Assembly (NCBI RefSeq): GCF_000485595.1
Contig: NW_014577679.1
Coordinates: 100,406 to 147,408, forward strand
Direction: 5' to 3'
Source: Priapulus caudatus
Lineage: Eukaryota; Priapulida; Priapulimorpha; Priapulimorphida; Priapulidae
DNA length: 47,003 bases
The notes under the pieces were generated by a model. That model was not told the origin of the DNA, did not search any database, and saw only the letters and a program-made list of their open reading frames with translations. Each line of letters begins with the position of its first letter. The first letter of the stretch is position 1. The position numbers were made by a program, and so were the translations under genes. Positions 22,149 through 33,190 of the stretch are shown here, one piece after another.

Positions 22149-23231
22149 AGACAGAAGAGAGGGAGAGAGAATAAGAATGGAAGAAAAAGAAGAGCGCGAG
22201 AGAACTGTAATCGCCTCTACATCTCTACTTCGGCGCGCGCCCGTGTGTGTCTTCGCGTTTCAAAGGTAGCGACGACACATGCGCCATTAGCAAAATCGGG
22301 CTGCGTTTGTAAGAAATAGACGCGACAGTGTTGATGGTGTTGTCGCGTTAAAAGTGCTATTCGCTCTCCGCTTGTATGCTCGCTTTCATATAGATTGCTA
22401 TATATATTATTCAATTATACTGCATAGTTGCGAGTATAAGTGTGTGTGGGGGGGGGGTGCGTACGTGTGTGTACGTGCGTGCGTGCGTGCGTGCGTGCGT
22501 GTGTGTGCGTGCGCGCGTGTGTGTGTGTGTGTGTGCGTGTGTGTGCGCGCGCGTGTGTATGTCCGCAAGTAACTATACCTATACATACACATATTGACAT
22601 GTACGCTACAGCACATGCGATGATAGCTGCTCGAGCGTGTACCGGTGATAGTTCACCCGCAACTTGAAGCCCACAGCGTGGGCGCCAGCGCGGAAATACA
22701 ATACCACCCCAATTATATATATATATATATAGATGCTGGCTATCGTCTAGATTGTTATTATCATCCGCGCGTTTTCATCGCAAAATACAAGATGCGCAGG
22801 TTGACTGAGTATCGTAAAGTTAGCTATTACGTTATCACGCCTATTTCGCATGATGATGATGATCATTATTGCCATCGTCATCATCATTATCATCATCATC
22901 GTCATCAGCATCTTCATCTTCATCATCATCATCGTCATAACATCATCATCGCAATAATAACTGTCGTTGTCGACGCCGCGCTAAATCTTGATCATGACAT
23001 ACACAGACAAGAACAGGTTCATTTCCGTCCTACCATTAGGCGACGTTGTAGGTTTAGCTGCTGTCATCAGTGATGTCACTTTATCCTTATCTGTCCCTAT
23101 ACCTGTACTTCCTTCGAAGTAAATTCAACGAAGCTACGAAATCGCGCGAGAGTCGAGAAATGTGAGATTGGATGCATGCATGCGCCGTGCCGCGTTCGTG
23201 TATATATTTGTATATCAATATATATGATATA

Positions 23232-23283
<52 letters not shown>

Positions 23284-24740
23284 TGTTGGCGTGCGTGTTG
23301 CGTGCATGCGTGCGTACGTGTGCGTGTGTGCGGCGTGCATGTGTTCTCGTATAGGAAGGTACGCCGTGCATCGTAGTTGCCCTCATTCATACCAGCACCA
23401 AACCTTACAAAATACAATAATAATTAATTATTATGAATTATCGAGACGATCGGCTTTCGAGCTGGTGAGGTCGTTGTGCCATGCGCGTGCGACCCGGGCA
23501 AGAAATGTCGGTCGCACTCGTTAACTATTAAAAAAAAGCGCTGCAAACATCTTCTCGATATGTTGGCCGTTTGATGAATCTCTGGGATTTACGCCGGGGA
23601 ATTCGTTCATACAAAAACTTCGTTCACTCTCGTCTTACCAACATAAGCTCTATCGTCTCTATTTTTTATTCCAAGAGAGCAGACAGCTGCTTGCAACACG
23701 TAGTTCGCACGTGAATTCGTGCGTGCGGCACGCTGGTTGAGCGAAATGTTGGCGTAGAAAATAAATAATTTCAGTTCCGACAATGCGTTGAATGACTAAC
23801 TGAAGAAGCGAAACAGCGTTATGCGGTGACGCCATGGCTCACGTGTGGTGACGTAGCTCGCGCGAGAGTGGACGTATAGTGCGGTGGTATGTGATCCGTA
23901 AGTGTGACGCCATGGTAATGCAGCTATACGTAATTTGCAGGCCAAAACCATCCGACGTTATTCCGCCCTGAGCGAGCGAGCTCTGACGTCATCTGAATTG
24001 CGATCAACCGGCGTTTCTCCGTTTTCTCTGGCGCCCGTTCTGCAACAGTTCTCGTTTCAAGTCCCATAGCTCAGCTTTACACTCGCGCGCAAATCCCCCC
24101 GTGGCGCGTGACGTAAGGTGCGAATGCGGCGTGCTGTGAGAGTGACCATACGACACACACACAACACAAAGGAAAAGAATAAAAGATAAAAATATGAAAA
24201 CGCAAAAGAAAGATGTAGCGTATATTGAGAATGATATGTAGCACCGCCGGGCCAACTCCCACCTGCCGCCGCCACCACACCTCGATACGGTGTAAGCGCG
24301 TTACACTAAACAGGTCCACTAACCACCACGACTCGTCCTCCAAGGAAGGAGTGAGGGCATTTCAGAACTATTAGTCTAACATAAGTCATAACATTACTTT
24401 TACTGCGTAACGCGTTAGCAGAAACGATCTCTAGACGAAACAGAGTCTACGATATCCAATAGTCTCCTATGTATCTACAAAACAACGACGAAAAACAGAA
24501 ACTGACAAAAAAATTACCGATTATAGTGATACTACCTTTCGTATGTTCAGTGACACGCTATATTTTTTATGAAAAAGGGGCATTGGTAATGTGGCCCCAA
24601 TGAGATATGCGGCGACTGCTCTCTTGTTTCGCTGTTTTGAAGGCACTGAGGCGCCGTGTCACGCAGTGAGAGTAAAACGTCATCACGTCAGTTTTGTACT
24701 CAGTAAGTATACTATGACATTAATTTTAAACATCAATTAC

Positions 24741-25467
24741 TTAAAGGCATACAGACGACGCATTGATTATGGCAATTTTAGAACGAATGGCTACAGGACG
24801 GCACCTTCGTGTTAGTTAAATAAGTTACAATTACCTTATATAGCCCAAACGCGTATAGTTTGTCCAAATGATCACTGCTGTACTGAAGAAATAGCCAAGT
24901 TGAAATCCGCGGTCAAATAAATCGCGTTGTTGACAGTTACAACGCCGCATGACGCGGCCGTAACGCGGCGAGGCGGTGTCATACAGATTATAGTGCACCG
25001 GACATGTTCGCACGTATGCTCGGCCGCAGTGATTTCGATCCTGGGTCTCGTGCGCATTCGTACGTGTAGGTTTTACTCCCTTGGGATCGGGAATAAAGAA
25101 TATAGCGAAGATTTGAGATTACAAGCAACATATAATATGTGAAAAGGATAGCCGTCAATGCCGTCACTAGGCAAACAATTTACCCGGGACAAACAATTCG
25201 ATGCTCAACAAATCCTGAGCAACATGTGAGGTCAGCCGAGACCGAAAGCGAGTGTTATTTTGTTGGGCAATATAATTTAGCGTTGGGCCAGATTACCGAA
25301 TTTACGATTTCATTTAGACATTTCTTAGTAATTAAGCCAGTGATAATGGACAAATTCTAATACGGCGTTTTGGCTACATAAGGTAATGTACTTATTAACT
25401 ACCAAGGTGCCAGTTACGGTAGCATTCGTCAACTTTGCATAATCGATGGAAAGTATTAAGCCTTTAA
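24741..25467. mobile_element. TTAA-flanked MITE (D2 copy), T2/Kolobok-like
   Basis: The left end is TTAAAGGCATA at 24741 and the right end TATTAAGCCTTTAA finishing at 25467, so both termini read TTAAAGGC inward. The TIRs are about 140 bp (24741-24880 and 25310-25467). The interior, about 24970-25313, is identical base for base to the D1 interior. It sits in the GPCR intron directly downstream of the TM6 exon. No coding capacity. Confidence 0.85.
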
Positions 25468-25640
25468 GCCGAGTTCACTTTATCGTTTGTTAGCTCGTAG
25501 CTACGATGCGTTACCTTCAACAACATTCTAATGAGGTAAAGTTAATATTTGGCTACTATGATCGCATTAACCTTGCTCATACAGTAAAGTGTCGGTGACA
25601 ACGGGTCCCCAGATGTCTGTCGTCTCTGTGGTTTACTTAC

Positions 25641-25784
25641 TTGAACACCTGCAGCATGTGTACCGGCAGGTAGCAGACTCCGAAGAAGATGACGACAGCG
25701 ATGAGCATTTATGCTTGCGTCGCGGCCCAACAGCTGTCTGCTCGACCGCCTGAGGTCCTCTTTCGACTTCAGCGACATCTTGGT
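25641..25784 (-). CDS. allatotropin/orexin-type GPCR, exon for ICL3-TM6 (D2 copy)
   Basis: On the - strand the exon runs from just after a damaged acceptor (TTTCG at 25789-25785, TTTCAG in D1) to TTCAA, followed by a consensus donor GTAAGT at 25640-25635. The last third translates as MLIAVVIFFGVCYLPVHML, a class-A TM6 with the FxxCxLP signature in the form seen in allatotropin and orexin receptors. The first two thirds are a basic, Ser-rich third intracellular loop (MSLKSK at the start). A shift between the loop and TM6 frames needs one or two indels, also disturbed in D1, so I consider it read error. The exon opens with the two bases needed after the single G left by the 31447-31837 exon, so the two splice in phase. 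The TM7 exon should lie at lower coordinates; not seen. Confidence 0.75.
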
Positions 25785-25930
25785 CGAAACGAATTAAAAG
25801 AAGCGATTAAAATGTTGCCGCGGCGCGATTTGTAACGACCCGGTTGTGAAATTGGACACCAAGTGAAATTTACAAGCGCAAACGAATGCTGAGGAAAGCG
25901 CGATTAACACAGCGACAATATGAGCCTGCG

Positions 25931-26485
25931 TTCACACGTAGCAGAAATCGGCGTATTTAGCGCACACGATGGCAAAATGCGCGGTCCAAGAAATACGGTA
26001 TCTAAACAAATCCGGTATTTGCCAATGGTAAATACGGCTCAGAGTGCATGTCCCCCAGGGTACTGCCGGACGTACCTTGGGTACGGTGTCGCGGTAAATA
26101 CCCGGAACGTTACCCTGCGTCACTATTTGAATATGGTTGGGTAAAGATTAGAGTTTTAGGCGGTTAGGGGTGTAAGGGCTCAGGCTTTGGGTTAGGGGCT
26201 TCGGTGTTTAGGAGTAGGCGAGCGACTCCTCTAGACTCCCGTAGTGGTAGTTAGGCGAGGTACGTCCGCCCAGTATTAGATAGCTACCAGGGTAGTTCCG
26301 GCTCATACCGGACGCGTACCCAGGGTACGTTTCCGGCAGTAATCCCCGGGGAGACATAGACCCTCTCAAGGCGTAAATAACGCGCGTTCCGACCCGAAAT
26401 AATTTGCGCGTGGCTGAGGAAATACCCGAATCTCTTGGACCCGCGCATTTCCTCGTCGTGAACGCTAGAATACCGGATTTCTGAA
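25931..26485. repeat. foldback repeat with telomere-like centre (D2)
   Basis: Outer arms: AAATGCGCGGTCCAAGA (about 25975) against its inverted match in GGACCCGCGCATTTCC (about 26435). Inner arms: the GGGTACTGCCGGACGTACC region (about 26058) against GTACGTTTCCGGCAGTAATCC (about 26325). The centre, about 26150-26215, is a decayed TTAGGG-type stretch (GGTTAGGGGTGTAAGGG). Total about 550 bp. Confidence 0.7.
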
Positions 26486-26794
26486 GCCTGCGTATTTTAT
26501 TAGACTGGTTGCGCCAACAGTTCCAGTGTAACGCAGTGGAGAACTGTTGCGAGGCGGGCGGACGACGTCTACGTATTTTATCGGCAGTTGGTGCGGCATT
26601 GCATTGTTTATTTCGACATTGTTCGCTTGATTGTTTAAAGCAGCTCGCAGGCGTCGGCAAATACGGCATTTCTGGAGCCGCGAATCAGCGTGTGAACGCT
26701 CGGCCGCGTATTTGCCTCAGATTCGGTATTTCGCAAATACCGTATTTCATAAATACGAGGTCTCGTGTGAACGAGGCTATGGTGTCTTCCCATT

Positions 26795-27315
26795 TCGCCA
26801 GTTTTCCACTTCGCCATTTGATATTTCGCCATTTTCACACTTCGCCATTTTCCCATTTCGCCATTTTCCCACTTCGCCAGTTTTCCATTTCGCCAATATT
26901 TTATGTTGCTTCCACCCCCTTCACGAAATTGATCCTTTCATTCTTAAAAAAAGAGTCATTTCTAGGTCGTTAGGGTTAGGGTTAGGGTTAGGGTGCCTGT
27001 ACATGATCCATATGTTTTGATATGTACGATTTCGCCTTCTTGTTCTTCAAATAAATAGTTGACTCTATATCTAAAGATTCGTTATAACTTATTCATTACA
27101 GAGGCCTACTTTTAACCCACCTCAAACAAGGGGGTGGTCGGGGAGATAGGACGAAATGGCGGAATGGGAAACTGGCGAAACGGAAAACTGGCGAAATGGG
27201 AAAATGGCGAAGTGGGAAATGGCGAAACGGGATATGGCGAAATGGCAAATGGCGAAGTGGGAATTTTTAATGGCGATATGGCTAATGGCGAAGTGGGAAA
27301 TGGCGAAATGGGAAT
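26795..27315. repeat. inverted CGCCATTTTCCC minisatellites around a TTAGGG block (D2)
   Basis: 26795-26900 carries about six units of TTTCGCCATTTTCCCA; 27150-27315 carries about nine units of the complement (GGGAAAATGGCGAAGTGG). Between them lies CGTTAGGGTTAGGGTTAGGG, four perfect vertebrate-type telomeric hexamers at 26970-26993, followed by about 150 bp of unique AT-rich DNA. The arms could pair into a large hairpin. Confidence 0.85.
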
Positions 27316-27424
27316 AAACCGACAATATATGGCAACCGGCCAATATGGCGATCTGGCAAGATGCCCACAGCTCCCGCGATATCACTGCTAGGTCGGTCAG
27401 GGCACAGATATCTGTATACACATA

Positions 27425-28145
27425 TTATCAAGAGCTAATAATACCTAGAGTGTACAACGGAAAAACGGGAAAATAGTGCTATTTCACGACAACATTATTC
27501 TACTTTGCCTGCGAGTCTAAATAATTTTATGGTATTGCATTTAAGCAGAATTCTTTGCTCTCTAAAACAAGACAACGCGCTTGTCAATACGATACTTCTA
27601 GGCTGAGATATTGGTCTCCTAAACCTCCCCTCCACATGCCTCACGCCGCCTCGTACCCGTTTAGTCACCAACCGCTACACGCCCTAAGCATTTCGGCTAT
27701 CGTTTCCGTCACCGTTTGGAGGATAATTGATGTGACATGCCCAAATTTGGTACTCATACTACACCATATAGTATCTGAGCTGCGTTGTAGACACTTAATT
27801 GAGAAACATTGCCGGCTCCATCATGACGGGCATTAGACGGGCTAGAAAAGATAATGGAAGATAAGGGCATAGGCGATGCCCTCAAAAGTCACCTATGATA
27901 ACCGAAACGCCGTTCATTCATAAAGTTATCGCGGAAAAACCGAACTTTGACGAAGCAATGCTTAGGGGCGTCGAGGTTGGTGAATAAGCTGGATGCGAGG
28001 CGGCGTGAGGCATGTGGGAGGGGAAGTTTAGAAACCAATATCTCAGCCTAGACTCGCAGGCAAAGTAGAATAATGTTGTCGTGAAATAGCACTATTTTCT
28101 CGTTTTTCCGTTGTACACTCTAGGTATTATTAGCTCTTGATATTA
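27425..28145. mobile_element. foldback element, ~720 bp (D2)
   Basis: The outer arms are nearly perfect over about 95 bp: the left (27425-27520) includes AGAGCTAATAATACCTAGAG and ends GCGAGTCTA; the right (28050-28142) is its complement. The inner arms (27600-27690 and 27955-28045) share CTCACGCCGCCTCG and TGAGATATTGG. The left side carries about 90 bp between outer and inner arms that the right lacks, so the element has an internal insertion or deletion. No coding region. Confidence 0.8.
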
Positions 28146-28154
28146 TGAAATACT

Positions 28155-28175
28155 AGCTGGAACCCGCGCTAAGCG
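28155..28175. other. GC-rich perfect hairpin CCCGCGCTAAGCGCGGG
   Basis: An 8-bp perfect stem with a one-base centre, preceded by TACTAGCTGGAA just outside the foldback element. The D1 equivalent at 19791 is CCCGCGCTAAGCGGGGC, damaged. Hairpins like this sit near the ends of Helitrons and some MITEs; no CTRR end is evident, so I leave it unassigned. Confidence 0.5.
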
Positions 28176-29137
28176 CGGGCTTAGTGACTGTGATACATGT
28201 GGTACCGATTGTTCAATACCCAGAGAGATAAGAGAAGAGATTGACCTTGACATTGACATTTAACTTCATTATTACATTCTTATTTCTACTTACATTATTG
28301 GGCTTACAAAAACTGTGCATGCATGCAACGTCTGTGCATGCAGCACAACGTTCACAGACGGCAAAATATTAGCAAGGCAAAGATATAGCGCCCCCTATTT
28401 TCAGGCAAATCTTTACCTCTTTTGTTGGTCTTTTTTAAGCCTTTTTTACCGTTTTTAACCGAGTATAGTTTATAACCCGTCCCGGGTATTCATCGATCTA
28501 TTCTGTGAATTTGGCGCTATTTGGATCAAAACTGACGGAGCCTTTCATTAACATACATACATACAACATTCGCCAAATTATAGTAAGATGCACAAGTCAA
28601 GCTGGATGAGTTTATACATCGAGTTTCTACGCGTGCAAGCCAAATGGCCAGTTTTTTTAGGAAGGGGAATTTCCTTACTATCCGAAACGTTTTTTCAGCC
28701 GTCCTAACGCAATGCTGATTGGCTGAAACTGGATGAGATTCACGCTAGGGCAGATAGTGCAAATAGTACGAGCTTCTTATATGGGCAATGGTTTACTCTC
28801 CCTGCACGTCGTGAGGCGGAGACCCGAATGTTAGGGGCTTCAACATTATTTCCGGATTGTTTTCTTTAATTATGAAATTAAACAGTTGCAATGTACTTTG
28901 TAGGCCTACTGTGTTTCAAATGTTTTTTTCATTTCAATTTCATTTTAAATCTCGCCAGCGTGCACCATTTTCAATGTATCATTTCAAAATGTTCGGGGAG
29001 CCCTCCCGGACACCCACCAGGGAGAGGGGGAAACCCCTTCACACACTCTCACTCTTTACGACGCTTCGTGCCTTCGTGACTGCGCTTCAACATTAGTCAA
29101 TCCCTGGCGACAACGCTAACCATGCGCTCGGTACTTA

Positions 29138-29390
29138 TCGCTGTGCAGTAAAAACACGGCGACATACCGGCAGCTATGATTTCCTACGTAGGGCCTCCTC
29201 AAGAAAATGTCTATCATTGCCCCCCTCCCCCCAGAGACCTAAAGAGAGGCGTGGCGCGGAATCGACGTCCGTGAAATTGTCGAGTAAAGTACTGAACTAA
29301 CTACTGCTATTGCAACTAGCACTTGGTTAATCACAGCGTTTATGGGCCAGGGCGAGGATGGCGTCCAGCTGTCAAAATAAAAGGCATTTT
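29138..29390. other. unique segment between D2 and the minisatellite
   Basis: About 250 bp without repeats or a convincing open frame; GPCR intron by position. Confidence 0.4.
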
Positions 29391-31260
29391 CCTTGCTTCC
29401 TCGTTCGCACGCACGCACGCACGCTCGCTCGCACGCACGCACGCACGCACGCACGCACACATGCTCACATCCTCGTTCGCACGCACGCACGCACGCTCGC
29501 TCGCAGCCTCGTTCGCACGCACGCACGCATACTCGCAGCCTCGTTCGCTCGCACGCACACACGCTCGCGTCCTCGTTCGCACGCACACATGCTCGCATCC
29601 TCGTTCGCACGCACGCACGCACACACGCTCGCATCCTCGTTCGCACGCACGCACGCACGCTCGCAGCCTCGTTCGCACGCACACATGCTCGCATCCTCGT
29701 TCGCACGCACACATGCTCGCATCCTCGTTCGCACGCACGCACGCACGCTCGCTCGCAGCCTCGTTCGCTCGCACGCACACACGCTCGCGTCCTCGTTGGC
29801 ACGCACACATGCTCGCGTCTTCGTTCGCACGCACGCACGCACGCACGCTCGCATTCTCGTTCGCACGCACGCACGCATGCACGCACGTAGCCTCTTTCGC
29901 TCGCACGCACACATGCTCGCATCTTCGTTCGCACGCACACACGCTCGCATCCTCGTTCGCACGCACGCACACACGCTCGCATCCTCGTTCGCACGCACGC
30001 ACGCACGCACGCACGCTCGCAGCCTCGTTCGCACGCACGCACACACGCTCGCTCGCAGCCTTGTTCGCACGCACGCACGCACGCACGCTCGCATCCTCGT
30101 TCGTTCGCACGTACACACGCTCGCATCCTCGTTCGCACGCACGCACACACGCTCGCATCCTCGTTCGCACGCACGCACGCTCGCATCCTCGTTCACACGC
30201 ACGCACGCACGCTCGCACCTTCGTTCGCACGCACGCACGCTCGCATCCTCGTTCGCACGCACGCTCGCACCCTCGTTCGCACGCACGCACGCTCGCATCC
30301 TCGTTCGCACGCACGCTCGCACCCTCGTTCGCACGCACGCACGCTCGCATCCTCGTTCACACGCACGCACGCACGCTCGCATCGTTCGCACGCACGCACG
30401 CTCGCATCCTCGTTCGCAGCGCCACGCCTCGGCACGCCTTTGCACCCCTTCTTCGCACGTCACACACCACGCTCTGCAACCCTTGTTTCGCACGCAGCGC
30501 CACGCACGCTACGCTATCCTTGTTACGCTCGCACGTACAACGCTCGCATCCTCGCTTCGTACGCACGCACACACGCTCGCAATCCACGCGTTCGCACGCA
30601 CACATGCTTCGGTATCTCGTCGCACGCCACACATGCTCGCACTCCTCGTTTCGCGACGGCACGCACGCACTACACGTTCGCATCCTAGTTTGTTTTGCAC
30701 GTACAGATCCGCTCCATCCTCGTTCCTGCACGCACACATTGCTCGCATCCTCGTTTCGCACGCACACATTTGCTCGCCCATCCCTCGCTTTCGCGCACGC
30801 CGCACGCACACATCGGGCCTCCGCATCCTAGTTCGTTCGTCACGTACACACGCTCGCTCAATCTCGTTCGTACGCACGGCACCCACACGTCTGCATCCTT
30901 CGTTCGCACGATCACATGCTCGGCCATCCTCGTTCAGCACGCACGCTACACACGCTCGCATCCTCGTTCGCACGGCCACGCACAACCTACGCTTCGCATG
31001 AGACCTCGCTTCACACGTAGCGCACCACGAATGCTTCGCAGTCCCGTTCGCAAGCAACGCCACATGCTCGCATCCTCGTTGCGCACGCCACGCACGCACC
31101 GCACGCTCGCATCCGCGTTCGCTACGCACGCACACACGCTCGCATCCTCGTTCGCCACGCTAACTCTCGCACTCCAGCGTTCGCACGCACGACAACACGC
31201 TCCATCTCTTTCCACGCACGCACGCACGCTCTCATCCTGGCGTCGTGTGCACCAGCGCAC
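29391..31260. repeat. GCACGCACGCTCGCATCCTCGTTC minisatellite, ~1.9 kb
   Basis: Alternating CTCGCATCCTCGTTC cores and (GCAC)n linkers of 8-36 bp; CTCGCAGCCTCGTTC is a common variant. From 29391 to about 30410 the array is clean; from about 30410 to 31260 it is riddled with single-base insertions. The long open frames on both strands (SHARTHART-type and RACVRANED-type repeats) come from a length divisible by three, not from a protein. It lies in the GPCR intron next to the TM3-TM5 donor. Confidence 0.95.
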
Positions 31261-31284
31261 GCTTGCTCCCCTCTCGCTTCGCCC

Positions 31285-31440
31285 GCCACACAAACACACA
31301 CACACACACACACCACCACACACACACACACACACACAGCACCACACACACGGCGCACGCAACACAACACACAACACAACACCACGGACACACCACACAA
31401 CAACTACACCACACAACACACACACCCACCCCCCCCACAC
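31285..31440. repeat. (CA)n microsatellite abutting the GPCR donor
   Basis: CACACA with CACCACA and CAACACAC variation; it ends one base short of the intron's sixth base (donor GTACGT at 31446-31441 on the - strand). On the transcript this is a GT-rich tract immediately after the 5' splice site. Confidence 0.95.
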
Positions 31441-31446
31441 ACGTAC

Positions 31447-31837
31447 CTTGCGCCTTATACACTGCGCCTTGCTGCGCGCCGGGTATCGTATTCGACCAGA
31501 GGCACTGCGCGATCAGTGTGTAAGTGCCCGACATCAGCAGCAGCGGCATCACGTAGAGCACGGCAAGCAGCGTGCAGCGGTACACCATATCGCTCTCCGC
31601 CGACCACCAGACGTGACACTGCGACAGTAGACGCGTCAGCTCCGGCTCGAACTTCGGCTTCACGTAGTTGACCACCAGCTCCGGCACACTGATGATGAAG
31701 CTCAGCATCCAGATGCAGGCGATGATCAGCTTGGCACGCGTCGCCGTGCTATTGAACTTGAGCGGATGACAGATGGCGTACCATCGCTCCACGGCGATGG
31801 CGCTCAGTGTCAGGATGGACACGGATATGGAGACGTT
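31447..31837 (-). CDS. allatotropin/orexin-type receptor GPCR, exon for TM3-TM5
   Basis: A class-A neuropeptide GPCR that signals through G proteins at the plasma membrane. The exon is 391 bp: acceptor TTGCAG at 31843-31838, donor CAAG/GTACGT at 31447/31446. It encodes 130 residues: the end of TM3 (1-16), ERW at 17-19 in place of DRY with YAICHPL (20-26), TM4 (about 37-56), ECL2 with the expected Cys74 (QCHVWW), TM5 (about 89-112), then LWSNTIPG (113-120) at the start of ICL3. RWYAICHPL followed by an LW..IPG after TM5 is the pattern of the orexin and invertebrate allatotropin receptors. The exon opens at the TM3 position where those receptors read LQ-x-VS, so the preceding exon should encode TM1-2 and lie to the right; none was found up to 47003. 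It leaves a single G of a split codon that fits the TM6 exon at 25641-25784. The frame is intact. Tachykinin- or NPFF-type receptors are less likely alternatives. Confidence 0.88.
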
Positions 31838-31944
31838 CTGCAACGCGTCAAATGAAGCATAATTATACTATAGTAATGAAAATGTAAATGACATTAATAA
31901 TAATAATTATATTAACAATAATAATATTAATAACAATGATATAG
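31838..31944. other. AT-rich intron start (AAT/ATA-rich)
   Basis: TAATAATAATTATATTAAC-type sequence just upstream of the acceptor on the GPCR's - strand. The TTTGACGCGTTGCAG acceptor has only a short pyrimidine run. Confidence 0.5.
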
Positions 31945-32525
31945 GGGTTGGGGTCGAGGAAGAGGTAGGTAGGGAAAGTAGTAGTAGGGGTAGGAGTAGG
32001 ATAGGGGTAGTCGTTAGGGTTTAAGGTATGGGTAAAGGTAGGGATAAATGTAAGGATAAGGTACGGTTAAAGATAGGGGTAGGGATAGAGATAGGATAAG
32101 TGTAGTGGTAAGGGTAGCTGTTATAAAATAGGTAAGGGTATGGTTAGGGATAGGGGTAGGGGTTAGGGTAGGTGTAGGAGTTAATGTAGGGGTAGGGATA
32201 GACGTAGGGATAGGGATAAGTGTAGGGGTACGAGTAAAGATAGGGATAAGAGTAAGGGTTGGGAAGAGAGAAGGGTAGGAGTAGTGTAGGGGGAAGGTAG
32301 GGGTAAAGATAGATGTATGGGTAGAGATAAGTGTAGGGGTGAAGGTAGAGGCCGGGATAGAAGTGGGGTAGGGATATGAGTAGGATTAGGGGTATTGGTT
32401 GTGATAGGGCTAAGGTAAGTGTAAGGATAAGAGAAGGGTAGGAGTAGAGTAGGGGTAAAGTACTGGCAATGGTAGAGGCAGGGATAGCGGAGGGGTAGGG
32501 ATAAGAGTATAGGATTAGGGGTATT
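31945..32525. repeat. degenerate TAGGGR/GTAGGG hexamer array, ~580 bp
   Basis: Hexamer-periodic GGGTAGGGATAGGGGTAGGG with every few units mutated (GTAAGG, ATAAGT, GTAGGT). The G-rich strand is +. It resembles a decayed interstitial telomeric repeat but the dominant unit is TAGGGG/TAGGGA, not TTAGGG. It lies about 110 bp upstream of the GPCR exon. Confidence 0.85.
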
Positions 32526-32611
32526 CGTAAGACAGAGCCATTTAGGAGCCGTCAGTGGGAGCTGACTTTAATTTGCGTTACGTATCACAGGAAACGACAG
32601 ACATCGCTGCA

Positions 32612-32745
32612 ATATAAATTAATATGTAATGTAATGTAATAATAAATATTTGTATAAATATTTTTTATAAAATAAATAATATGTAATGTAATGTAATACT
32701 AAATAAATTGTATAAATATTTGTATAAAACAAATTAATATGTAAT
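32612..32745. repeat. AT-rich tandem repeat, ~58-bp unit
   Basis: TTAATATGTAATGTAATGTA starts at about 32619 and recurs at about 32678 (AATATGTAATGTAATGTAAT) and 32736 (TTAATATGTAATGTAAG), with AATATTTGTATAAA in between. About 2.2 copies. Confidence 0.75.
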
Positions 32746-33190
32746 GTAAGCGCGTAGTTTACACGAACATAACTGCATGTAACAGTGGCAACATAAAAGC
32801 TTGCAATAGTAAGAAATAGGGATGATAGCCGGTTGGTCACCACGAGATGGGAAGATGGCTGAACAGACGGCAAGGGTCTCTTAACTAAGTGTCGGCGATT
32901 GGCTGTTCGATCTTGTGAGCGTGATATGCCGTTGCTTTGGCTGGATGAGTTATTTTATCAGGTTAATAGTCCTGGGCTACTGACGAATGGTGTCTTCTGT
33001 CATTCCGATGACAACGACGGAGAGGCAGTTGTGTATTTTTAGCTCTGTTCGAAATGTTATTAGTGCGGACTCTGAGTGACTTTTGTTAGATATTAGTCAT
33101 CGGAAAATAGTTTCAGATAGAGGACCTGCGTTGGACCGCACGCACGCAACGCACGCACGCCGCGCCGCCTCACGCACGAGCACGTAGTCA
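32746..33190. other. unique sequence, no gene seen
   Basis: No supported feature apart from a short GCACGCACGC patch at about 33140-33180. Confidence 0.4.

Noticed and set aside
29323-31001. Very long overlapping open frames on both strands (up to 547 codons) with SHARTHART or RACVRANED repeats
   Set aside because: They are translations of the GCAC/CTCGCATCCTCGTTC minisatellite. All frames are open because the repeat lacks stop codons; there is no start context, splice signal or domain.
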